DNA from: Flocculibacter collagenilyticus
Lineage (GTDB): Bacteria > Pseudomonadota > Gammaproteobacteria > Enterobacterales > Alteromonadaceae
Direction: 5' to 3'
NCBI RefSeq assembly: GCF_016469335.1
Contig: NZ_CP059888.1
Location: forward strand, 62,001-126,000
Length of the DNA stretch: 64,000 nucleotides
Shown here in pieces: positions 55,951 through 64,000 of the stretch. How positions within the stretch are numbered: position 1 is the first letter of the stretch; every line of letters starts with the position of its first letter. A model generated the notes under the pieces. That model was not told the DNA's origin. It searched no databases and saw nothing but the letters and a program-made list of their open reading frames with translations. Made by a program: the position numbers and the translations under genes.

Positions 55951-56430
55951 ATGATTAAAAGCATAATTTATTGGCTGCTGGGAATGTTATTGATAGTGTG
56001 TAATGTAGCGTTAGCTGCGGAACAACAAAACAATGCAGCTGTTCAAAAAGATAAACTAATAGCGATGCAGGTTGAGGTATATAGTGTCGAAAATTATGAT
56101 TTTAAGAAGACGCTTGAGCAAAATACTAAAAATGCGGTATTAGAGTCTAAGCCTAAATTAGTATTTAATTGGGACGCTGGCGCTGCTATTCAGGTGGGAA
56201 ATAATGAACAGGGCGACACAAAGAGTTTAACTAGAATACATATCATTCCTGAACAAGAGTCTAATGATTATGTGCTTAAGGTTATGATGAATGATAATGG
56301 CATGGAGAGAATTTCAGAGGTCAGGTCCAGTATAGGTACAAAATTCTTTATGACTACGTCAATTAAAGGTAATAATAAAATTATTGTTGTTACAACAAAG
56401 AATTTTGAACCTAACGAACCTGCAAAATAA
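55951..56430 (+). CDS. secreted hypothetical protein
   Basis: 159 residues. A signal peptide (IIYWLLGMLLIVCNVALA) precedes a mature, mixed alpha/beta domain without cysteine (VEVYSVENYDFKKTLEQ, SLTRIHIIPEQESNDYVLKV). AGGAAAAG precedes the ATG. No family recognised. The divergent XRE gene may control it through the half-site cluster between them. Confidence 0.7.
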   Translation: MIKSIIYWLLGMLLIVCNVALAAEQQNNAAVQKDKLIAMQVEVYSVENYDFKKTLEQNTKNAVLESKPKLVFNWDAGAAIQVGNNEQGDTKSLTRIHIIPEQESNDYVLKVMMNDNGMERISEVRSSIGTKFFMTTSIKGNNKIIVVTTKNFEPNEPAK

Positions 56431-56548
56431 CTGAATATTCTGTTACAGACATGGCGAATATACCTCGCTGTGTCTATGCTTGAGGGTAATAACTGCGATC
56501 TTCATGTGATTAGCGTTAATGGACTAGTCTGTTTAAAAGTGTTGAGCC

Positions 56549-57538
56549 ATGTTTACCTATTCTTTATCTTTTGCACGGCTTTTTTTTCGAGTTTGTGCAG
56601 TAAACGCTGTACTTCCTATTATGTTGGCTTCGGTGTGCTTGGCTTTTTTATGCCTGCCTTTAAAAGCTGCAGAATCAAACACATCATATAAGCAAGAAGT
56701 AATCACGGCTCAAGCTGTTGCAAAGACACCTGAGCGTGGTTCAAGTGTTCAAAATAAAGGTGCTGAACCTGTTGTAGTAGTGAGCTTATTCAAGTTGCCC
56801 TATATTGCTGCGCAAGATGTCACTGATACTGATCAAAATAGTACAAACACAACACCAATAGATACGGTATCTGCGGTACTGACTACCAAAGTCGAAGAGT
56901 TGGAAATGGCTTTAACGCAGCAAAAAGTGATTAATCAACGCTTGGTTGCGATTATTTTTTTAATTGGCTTGGCAATCATGGGATTTTGGATCCTTAAAAT
57001 TAAATCATTGAAGAAACATTTTCTGAAAGTTAAAGAGCGTGATCCCTTAACCGGAATTATGAATCGGAATACATTTTTTGCGATGGCACTTGATGTGTTA
57101 GAGCATGCTGAAAATGTGGAGCACACTGTGAGTTTTATATTATTCGATTTAGCCAAGTTTAAACGCATAAATGATAAATATGGTCATACGGTTGGTGATT
57201 GGGTGTTGAAGCAAGTAGCGAAAAAGGTTCAAACAATTGGGCGTCAGGGTGACATGTTTGCACGAATAGATGGTGAGGAGTTTGCATTTTTATTGGTAGA
57301 TTGTAATGCCGAGCAGGCAAGCGTCATCACCGAGCGTTGCCAGCAAGCTATTAATGAGATAGATCCTAGTGTTGTGAATTATCACTTTTCGGTGAGCGCT
57401 TATTTTGGCGTAACCGATACGCAATTGTCGGGTTATGAATTAGAAGCCATGTTTAGTCATGCTGATGAAGCCTTACAAGAAGCAAAAACAAAAGGCCACA
57501 ATGAAATTGTGACCTTTGAAGATAAATTTGTGGTGTAA
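56549..57538 (+). CDS. GGDEF-domain membrane protein with altered signature
   Basis: 329 residues. An N-terminal signal/anchor (VLPIMLASVCLAFLCLPLKA), a polar periplasmic stretch with coiled coil (LTTKVEELEMALTQQK), a membrane segment (LVAIIFLIGLAIMGFWIL, ~132-149) and a C-terminal GGDEF domain starting at RDPLTGIMNRNTFF. The signature reads DGEEF (241-245) instead of GGDEF/GGEEF, and FDLAKFKRIND (Asp200) replaces the usual DxD form. The first metal Asp and the Glu pair remain, so cyclase activity is possible but uncertain. No RxxD I-site is seen in the usual place. Confidence 0.82.
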   Translation: MFTYSLSFARLFFRVCAVNAVLPIMLASVCLAFLCLPLKAAESNTSYKQEVITAQAVAKTPERGSSVQNKGAEPVVVVSLFKLPYIAAQDVTDTDQNSTNTTPIDTVSAVLTTKVEELEMALTQQKVINQRLVAIIFLIGLAIMGFWILKIKSLKKHFLKVKERDPLTGIMNRNTFFAMALDVLEHAENVEHTVSFILFDLAKFKRINDKYGHTVGDWVLKQVAKKVQTIGRQGDMFARIDGEEFAFLLVDCNAEQASVITERCQQAINEIDPSVVNYHFSVSAYFGVTDTQLSGYELEAMFSHADEALQEAKTKGHNEIVTFEDKFVV

Positions 57539-57560
57539 ATGACGGTAGAAAACGTGCTGG

Positions 57561-58169
57561 TTAGATAAAGAGTAATGAAATAGATGCCAGCGTGAGTACC
57601 GCCATGGTGCGATTAAAATAGCGCCATGCTTGTTCTGTTTTAAACAATTTACTGATCGCCGCACCAAATTGTATCCATATAATAGCGGCGGGTATACCTA
57701 CCAAATTAAACACAATAATCAGCATGATTGCAGAACTAAAGTATTCGTCCCCTCCTAAGGTATAAGCTGTTGTAGAGGAGATGATTACAATCCACGTTTT
57801 TGGGTTCACAAACTGAAATAGTGCGCCTTCAATAATGCTTAAGGGTTTTGCTTTACCATCATTCGCATTGGGTGGTGGCATGTTTGCTATTTTCCATGCG
57901 AGTACTAATAAATAGGCAGATCCTAAATATTTCAATAGGGTATGTGCTTCTGGATACTGTAAAAATACCCCGCCTAATCCTAATATGACGAGTATTTGTA
58001 TTAGCGTAAAGCCGCAGCGAACGCCGATCACAAAGGGTAATGTTCGTCTAAAGCCAAAGTTGGCTCCAGAAGTTGTTAGTAAAATATTATTTGGGCCCGG
58101 AGTGGAAGAGGCGGTAAAAGCAAATAATGTTAATGGCACTAAAAGTGCCATCATGGTTTCACTAAACAT
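57561..58169 (-). CDS. LysE-family amino acid/metabolite exporter
   Basis: 202 residues from the ATG at 58169 (AAGGATAAG ahead); the longer frame to 58286 would overlap the divergent promoter. Six hydrophobic helices and the LysE/RhtB signature STPGPNNILLTTSGANFGF, with the later helix motif FQFVNPKTWIVIIS. It exports an amino acid or related compound. Divergent from a MocR regulator, the usual arrangement for regulated exporters of this class. Confidence 0.88.
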   Translation of the reverse strand: MFSETMMALLVPLTLFAFTASSTPGPNNILLTTSGANFGFRRTLPFVIGVRCGFTLIQILVILGLGGVFLQYPEAHTLLKYLGSAYLLVLAWKIANMPPPNANDGKAKPLSIIEGALFQFVNPKTWIVIISSTTAYTLGGDEYFSSAIMLIIVFNLVGIPAAIIWIQFGAAISKLFKTEQAWRYFNRTMAVLTLASISLLFI

Positions 58170-58204
58170 AATACTTATCCTTAAATTGTATGGGTTCAAT
58201 TGTG

Positions 58205-58232
58205 TTGACAATATGCATTTTGATAATACAAT
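58205..58232 (+). promoter_or_regulatory. sigma-70 promoter of the MocR gene with flanking CAATTG sites
   Basis: TTGACA (58205-58210), 16-bp spacer, TACAAT (58227-58232), ~30 bp before the MocR start. Two CAATTG palindromes (58197-58202 and 58229-58234) lie 32 bp apart, about three helical turns, and the second overlaps the -10 box. This suggests auto-control of the divergent pair. Confidence 0.65.
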
Positions 58233-58263
58233 TGATTTACTTTCGATCAAGAGTTTTATTGTA

Positions 58264-59667
58264 ATGGTGACAATGTGGCAACCCAATCTTGCAGGTTATG
58301 CTGGGCCTAAATATAAAGCGCTAGCGGATGCAATTTCAGATGCAATTTTGAAAGGGGAGTTGGCTTCTGAAGTTAAGCTTCCGCCACAGCGCCGTTTAGC
58401 GGATGCGCTTGGTGTGACAGTGGGGACGGTAACTCGTGCTTATGCGCTGGTGGAACAGCGTGGCCATGTTGAAGCCCGAGTGGGCAGTGGTACTTATGTC
58501 TGCCCGTCAAAAACCGTGTCGCAATATGCTCTAAATCACGATCCTGACAAAATAGATTTTGCAACTTGTCGCGCGCCGCAACTAGAGCAAGCACGCATGA
58601 TGGCTATTGGCTTTGAACAATTATCTAAGTCGCCAGATTTGTTAGTACAGCTTGGTGAATATCAAGTTAACCCGCCTCCATATCAGCTGAATCAATATCA
58701 ATTATGGCTTGAGCAACAAGGCGTTGTATTTGCAAGTGGGGAAGCTCCTAGTGAGTTGCATTTTAGTTATGGTGGGCAACATGCAATCTATGCCTACTTG
58801 AGCGCAACTTGTCGCCCGGGTGATAGTATTGTTTGTGAAGCGTTATGTTATCCCGGCGTCGTCAAAGCCGCTCAGCGTCTAGGATTAAAAATACTGTCGG
58901 TAGAGATGGATGAGCAAGGGATGGTGCCGGATAAGCTGTCTTCGTTGTGCAAACAACAAAAGCCGAAATGTATGTATGTGACGCCAAATAATCAAAACCC
59001 TACTTGTGCTGCGATGAGTCTTCAACGTCGTCAGGAGCTTATTGCAGTCGCACAACAATATGATGTCGCCATCATTGAAGATGAAGTGAATTTTTGTACG
59101 GTAGAACATCGGCTTCCTACCCTACAATCTTTAGCGCCAGAACGCGTAACATATATCAGCAGCTTTTCTAAACGGTTTATGGCTGGTTTGCGCATTGGTA
59201 TGTTGGTTACGCCTAATGTATATGCGTTGGCGGTGAAACAAGCGTTGCATGCAAATACGTGGATGGTATCGCCGTTTATGTTTGAGCTGGGTTATCAATG
59301 GCTTAAAAATGGTGACATGGCTCGTATACAGTCTTGTATTACCGATGAAATGCGAAAACGACAACGAGCAGCAACAGCCGTACTAGGCAATATGGATGTG
59401 CAATTACAGTTTGGTGGTTATAACTTGTGGGTAGTGTTGCCGCCACATGCATCCGCAAATAGATTAGCGAATCATTTAGCTGAGCAGGGCGTTGTCGTGC
59501 GTGTTGCGTCAGACTTTGCGTCTCATCAACCGCACAATAAAGCTGAGCTACCTAATGCGCTACGTTTAAGTTTAAGCGCACCACAGCGATTTACTGATGT
59601 TGAGCGCGGCTTGCGCTTAATTACCCAAGCCTATGCGCATATTGAACAGCATGCTTTTGTGGTTTAG
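58264..59667 (+). CDS. MocR/PdxR-type regulator (GntR HTH fused to aminotransferase domain)
   Basis: 467 residues from the ATG at 58264 (a second ATG three codons on is possible). The GntR winged HTH (LASEVKLPPQRRLADALGVT, VGTVTRAYALVEQRGHVEARVGSGTYV) is followed by a type-I PLP aminotransferase-like domain with YVTPNNQNPTCAAMS, IIEDEVNF and SSFSKRFMAGLRIG (PLP lysine). It likely senses PLP or an amino acid and regulates the divergent LysE exporter and itself. Confidence 0.92.
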   Translation: MVTMWQPNLAGYAGPKYKALADAISDAILKGELASEVKLPPQRRLADALGVTVGTVTRAYALVEQRGHVEARVGSGTYVCPSKTVSQYALNHDPDKIDFATCRAPQLEQARMMAIGFEQLSKSPDLLVQLGEYQVNPPPYQLNQYQLWLEQQGVVFASGEAPSELHFSYGGQHAIYAYLSATCRPGDSIVCEALCYPGVVKAAQRLGLKILSVEMDEQGMVPDKLSSLCKQQKPKCMYVTPNNQNPTCAAMSLQRRQELIAVAQQYDVAIIEDEVNFCTVEHRLPTLQSLAPERVTYISSFSKRFMAGLRIGMLVTPNVYALAVKQALHANTWMVSPFMFELGYQWLKNGDMARIQSCITDEMRKRQRAATAVLGNMDVQLQFGGYNLWVVLPPHASANRLANHLAEQGVVVRVASDFASHQPHNKAELPNALRLSLSAPQRFTDVERGLRLITQAYAHIEQHAFVV

Positions 59668-59686
59668 TAAGGTATGTTGCGGTAGA

Positions 59687-60538
59687 TTACTCTGCAACAA
59701 TTTGCGTTAAGCTATAGCTAGACTGCTCGTTGCCTAAGTGCTTAGTTAGCGCTGGCAGCACTTGCTCCATCTCTTTCATTAACGTCCATGGCGGGTTAAC
59801 AACAAATAAACCAGTGCCCGTCATCCCAAATTCAGCGGAGTCTTCTGCTAAACACCATTCAATTTTTAGCACATTACGTACTTCACTTTTAACGAAGTCT
59901 TGCTCCATTTGTTTAATGTAATGGCGCTGCACCACGGGATACCACAATAAGTACGTTGCACTGTTTAGGCGCTGGTAGCCTTGAATGATGGCAGCAACAG
60001 CATCAGCGTAATCCGACTTTAACTCGTAAGGTGGGTCGATTAATACCATGGCACGGCGTGACGGTGTAGGCAACAACGCTTTAAGGCTAGCATAGCCGTC
60101 ACTCTGATTAACGTGAACTTTGCGTCTTCTGCCCATTAACTGCGTTAGTAATTTATTATCAGTAGGGTGTAATTCAAAAAGCTGTAAGGTATCTTGCTGG
60201 CGCGCCAAGTGTTGTGCAATGGCCGGAGAACCTGGGTACACTTTCAATGCTTTACGGCTGTTATGATTGTCATTAATCGTTTTAATGACGCTAAGATAGT
60301 TTTGCAGTGGTTCTGGTAAATTAGATTCATGCCAGAGACGTTCAATGCCATCGCGATATTCCGCCGTTTTCTGTGCCATGTTGTCAGAAAGCTGATATAT
60401 GCCAGCACCTGAGTGTGTGTCGATATAGGTATAGGCCTTATCTTTTTTTGCCAAATAATTAAGTACTTGGATTTGTACGCAGTGCTTTAATACATCAGCG
60501 AAATTACCCGCATGAAATGCGTGACGATAGCTTAACAA
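59687..60538 (-). CDS. rlmJ: 23S rRNA (adenine(2030)-N6)-methyltransferase
   Basis: 283 residues (E. coli RlmJ 280). Opens MLSYRHAFHAGNFADVLKH, then YTYIDTHSGAGIYQLS (SAM site), and the catalytic VLIDPPYELKSDY (DPPY). It modifies A2030 of 23S rRNA. Convergent with the MocR gene, with 19 bp between stops. Confidence 0.95.
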   Translation of the reverse strand: MLSYRHAFHAGNFADVLKHCVQIQVLNYLAKKDKAYTYIDTHSGAGIYQLSDNMAQKTAEYRDGIERLWHESNLPEPLQNYLSVIKTINDNHNSRKALKVYPGSPAIAQHLARQQDTLQLFELHPTDNKLLTQLMGRRRKVHVNQSDGYASLKALLPTPSRRAMVLIDPPYELKSDYADAVAAIIQGYQRLNSATYLLWYPVVQRHYIKQMEQDFVKSEVRNVLKIEWCLAEDSAEFGMTGTGLFVVNPPWTLMKEMEQVLPALTKHLGNEQSSYSLTQIVAE

Positions 60539-60606
60539 AAGAGAGTCTCCAACGTGAAAAAAGGTAAACAGTCATAGTCTAGCATGACTGATTACCTGAC
60601 ACTGCA

Positions 60607-62004
60607 TTATCCGTGATTAACCCGCTTCGGTTGTGCCGCTGTTTCTTTGTCTAGTTTGGCGAAATAGATGTTTGCCGCTGCCATCACTTTTGGTGCAAGC
60701 AGTAATGATGCAGTCATCGTAGGGATTGCCATTAAAGCATACATGCCAATCATTAAATTAAACACAAAGTCGAGTGTTGCCACACAACCAACCATAATCA
60801 TTGCAAGGTAAAAATATTTATACTTGTGGCTATTATGTGCGCCCACTAAATAGCTGAAGCATTTTTGCCCGTAATACCAATAGGTAAACATGGTTGTGGT
60901 ACTTAGGAATAAGATTTGTATTGCCAGTAGTATCTGGCCAGTTAAGCCAAGCTCTTGGCCATACACTTTCATGGTTAGTTCAACGCCTTGTAATCCTTCT
61001 GCTTGTTGCCACAAACCAGAGGCTAAAATTGCTAATGCGGTACAGGTACAGATCAACAATGTATCAATCATTGGCCCTAACATTCCCACTAATCCTTCAC
61101 GGATAGGCTCATTGGTTTTGGCTGCACCATGTGCCATGACTTCGGTGCCTATACCCGCCTCATTAGAGAACACACCCCGTGATACTCCGATAATCATCAC
61201 TCCTAATAAACCGCCTGTGACCGACATCGGATTAAATGCCTCAGTAAAAATGGATGCGAGCAATGCGGGTAATTCCGTCAGGTGATTCATTAGCACCAGT
61301 AAGGTCATGATGAGGTAGCTAATTGCCATTAACGGCACTAAGCGAGAGGTCACATACGCGACACGCTTTAGTCCACCTAAAATCACGGCAGCCACGAATA
61401 CCATTAATAACACCCCAATAATGGCATTAAACACAGTGGGATTGGCAACCCATGATTCTGGTAATAGCTCTTCGCGAAATGCAGCAGTTAATTGGTTTGC
61501 TTGGAAAGAAGGTATCGTGCCGAATAGGCCGGCAAAGGCAAATAATAAGGCTAATGGCTTCCAGTTTTTACCTAACCCCTCGGTCACAATGTACATTGGG
61601 CCGCCTTGAATATTTCCTTCTTCATCTTTAGCGCGATACATAACGCCTAAGCTACATGTGAAGAATTTAGTAAACATGCCAAGCATGGCGGTTATCCACA
61701 TCCAAAAAATGGCACCCGGACCGCCTGCGGTGATAGCCAAAGCCACGCCTGCAATGTTACCTAATCCCACTGTACCCGCTAGTGCAGCAGAAAGTGCTTG
61801 CGCATGCGTTAGTTCGCCTTTTGCAGTGGGCTCTTGATCGTCGTATTTTCCACTTAAGATTGAAACGGCATGTTTAAAGTATCGCAGTGGCATGAAGCGT
61901 GAGTATAAGGTAAAAAAGATCCCGCCCCCGACCAACAGCACCAGCATAGGTGTGCCCCATACAAAATTAGAAAAGGCGGCGGCAAAAGCGTTTAGAGATT
62001 CCAT
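60607..62004 (-). CDS. alanine/glycine:cation symporter (AGCS) family protein
   Basis: 465 residues from the ATG at 62004, supported by AGGA ten bases ahead; an ATG five codons upstream is weaker. About ten membrane helices. The AGCS signature GTVGLGNIAGVALAITAGGP and GGPMYIVTEGL are present, as are GVSRGVFSNEAGIGT and TTTMFTYWYYGQKCF. Na+- or H+-driven uptake of alanine or glycine. Downstream of hemB but separated by its terminator region. Confidence 0.93.
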   Translation of the reverse strand: MESLNAFAAAFSNFVWGTPMLVLLVGGGIFFTLYSRFMPLRYFKHAVSILSGKYDDQEPTAKGELTHAQALSAALAGTVGLGNIAGVALAITAGGPGAIFWMWITAMLGMFTKFFTCSLGVMYRAKDEEGNIQGGPMYIVTEGLGKNWKPLALLFAFAGLFGTIPSFQANQLTAAFREELLPESWVANPTVFNAIIGVLLMVFVAAVILGGLKRVAYVTSRLVPLMAISYLIMTLLVLMNHLTELPALLASIFTEAFNPMSVTGGLLGVMIIGVSRGVFSNEAGIGTEVMAHGAAKTNEPIREGLVGMLGPMIDTLLICTCTALAILASGLWQQAEGLQGVELTMKVYGQELGLTGQILLAIQILFLSTTTMFTYWYYGQKCFSYLVGAHNSHKYKYFYLAMIMVGCVATLDFVFNLMIGMYALMAIPTMTASLLLAPKVMAAANIYFAKLDKETAAQPKRVNHG

Positions 62005-62153
62005 GGTTGTCCTAATCATTATTATTTAGACGGGTAAGCACATCGTTGGCGCTAAAAACTGATACCAATGTTACATAACCAAGCGTGACTAGCAAGCGAG
62101 CATAAACAAAGGCGACACGAAGAAGGAAAGGTTAACGATGAATGAAAGTTAAT

Positions 62154-62199
62154 GCTGACTGAAAAGTCAGCAGGCGTTATCAACGGTGAGCGCCTGCTG
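62154..62199 (-). terminator. hemB terminator with overlapping alternative hairpin
   Basis: On the minus strand CAGCAGGCG ... CGCCTGCTG (9-bp perfect stem, 62168-62199) is followed by ACTTTTC. The right arm shares bases with a second perfect hairpin GCTGACT-TTTC-AGTCAGC (62154-62171). The two structures exclude each other in part. Confidence 0.6.
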
Positions 62200-62243
62200 A
62201 TACTGATATGATGCGTTTGGTGATGACTGTACGAAGTTAAAGG

Positions 62244-63272
<1,029 letters not shown>

Positions 63273-63292
63273 TTAATTATTTGAGTATAGAT

Positions 63293-64000
63293 TTAGCGTA
63301 ATGACTGTTGTGACAGCGCACTTTTTTGGAAGAGCGTTGTTTGATTACGCCCTTGTTGTTTAGACTGGTATAGTGCGTGGTCAGCATTATCAATTAATAG
63401 CATCACTTCTGATTCAGCATCAAGTTTACTGCTGGCGACACCGCAACTAATAGTAACTGAAATATTTCCTGAGTTGGTTAATATTTCAAGGCTTTCTATA
63501 TTTTTTCTAATTTCTTCAGCGACTTGCCATGCACCTTCAAGTTCAGTGCTAGGTAAAATAAGACAGAACTCTTCGCCGCCATAGCGACACACATCGTCAC
63601 TCGGCCTTTTTAATGTGGCTTTTGCGATGTTCGCCACTTGTTTAATCACTTCGTCGCCCGCTAAATGTCCAAAGTTGTCGTTAATGCGTTTAAAGTGATC
63701 AATATCTAACATGACCACGGAAAGTTGAGTTTGTTCGCGACGACAGCGACGATATTCCTGCATTATCTTTTGATCAAAATAGCGACGGTTTTTGATACCT
63801 GTGAGTGCGTCTAAAGTATTTTTTTCTTCTAAAATTTGGTTCTTGGATTCTAGCTCGCGAAGTGTTTCTTGCAGCTCAAAGTTCTGCTGCTGTAACTGTT
63901 CTTCCAGCTCACGATGTGTACGCTGGTGCGTTTCTTGTTGCGTTTGCTGTACCATGTACTGAATCGCAATACAGCTAAAGTTAAGTATGGCTAAATATAC
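63293..64000 (-). CDS. diguanylate cyclase (GGDEF), partial at window edge
   Basis: The frame is open to the window end: upstream of the first Met it reads VYLAILNFSCIAIQY, a membrane helix, so the gene is cut at its 5' side. It continues with a coiled coil (THRELEEQLQQQNFELQETL) and a full GGDEF domain: DALTGIKNRRYFDQKI, MLDIDHFKRINDNFGH and the intact signature RYGGEEFCLIL. It makes cyclic di-GMP. Layout resembles 7TM or other membrane-sensor cyclases. It ends 29 bp before hemB. Confidence 0.9.
   Translation of the reverse strand, partial: VYLAILNFSCIAIQYMVQQTQQETHQRTHRELEEQLQQQNFELQETLRELESKNQILEEKNTLDALTGIKNRRYFDQKIMQEYRRCRREQTQLSVVMLDIDHFKRINDNFGHLAGDEVIKQVANIAKATLKRPSDDVCRYGGEEFCLILPSTELEGAWQVAEEIRKNIESLEILTNSGNISVTISCGVASSKLDAESEVMLLIDNADHALYQSKQQGRNQTTLFQKSALSQQSLR

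Noticed and set aside
60890-61285. 131-aa plus-strand frame inside the AGCS gene
   Set aside because: Antisense shadow of a membrane-protein gene.
62005-62160. Glycine riboswitch upstream of the AGCS symporter
   Set aside because: Such switches precede AGCS genes in related bacteria, but none of the conserved core segments is present here.

Overview
The window is a chromosomal segment of a marine-type gammaproteobacterium, most likely order Alteromonadales (Colwelliaceae or Pseudoalteromonadaceae-like). The genus cannot be fixed from sequence alone. Support comes from the moderate to low GC, the gene order rhlB-gppA beside trxA-rho, the hemCDXY operon next to a DUF2914 gene, the lptM-lysA-dapF-DUF484 block, a DUF3010 gene, and two secreted proteins with C-terminal sorting tails of the PEP-CTERM kind. 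No rRNA, tRNA, CRISPR array or transposase gene was seen. Both window edges cut a gene: a secreted endonuclease on the left and a GGDEF protein on the right.

Layout. 1-8.1 kb: secreted endonuclease end, DUF192 + pldA, an SDR, GIY-YIG and GNAT proteins, a secreted S9 peptidase, and a PEP-CTERM-like protein. 8.4-14.2 kb: assimilatory sulfate reduction cluster cysJIHG. 14.5-24.9 kb: an outer-membrane barrel, DUF3010, tmcA, uvrD, a PEP-CTERM protein, an atypical Nramp transporter with a TetR regulator nearby, and a secreted M20 amidohydrolase. 25-29.8 kb: gppA, rhlB, trxA, rho (RNA metabolism, termination and stress). 29.8-33.9 kb: a strikingly C-rich, G-poor stretch after rho, then ubiD, ferredoxin, fre, a thioesterase and a VOC protein.

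34.0-38.3 kb is the accessory island. It holds an Rhs C-terminal tip without its N-terminal part, a lipoprotein that looks like its immunity protein, two secreted proteins of unknown function, and a small membrane protein. Four copies of a 35-67 bp structured repeat divide this island. All lie in the same orientation, each just downstream of a gene or gene pair, and two of them cut straight into truncated reading frames. This is the most unusual part of the window.

38.3-49.5 kb: a YegD-type Hsp70, hemCDXY (tetrapyrrole synthesis, feeding haem and the sirohaem of CysI), DUF2914, an esterase, cyaY divergent from lptM-lysA-dapF-DUF484. 49.5-55.2 kb: where xerC is usually expected between DUF484 and the yigB-type HAD gene, there is instead a tandem repeat, a small secreted protein, a LysR regulator and a large M16 lipoprotein peptidase that overlaps the HAD gene. 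55.2-64 kb: a membrane-anchored XRE regulator divergent from a secreted protein with a clear operator-like cluster, a GGDEF protein with an altered signature, a divergent LysE exporter/MocR regulator pair, rlmJ, an AGCS symporter, hemB, and a second GGDEF protein.

Sequence motifs were read by eye. Family names rest on motif and order recognition, not on database searches.
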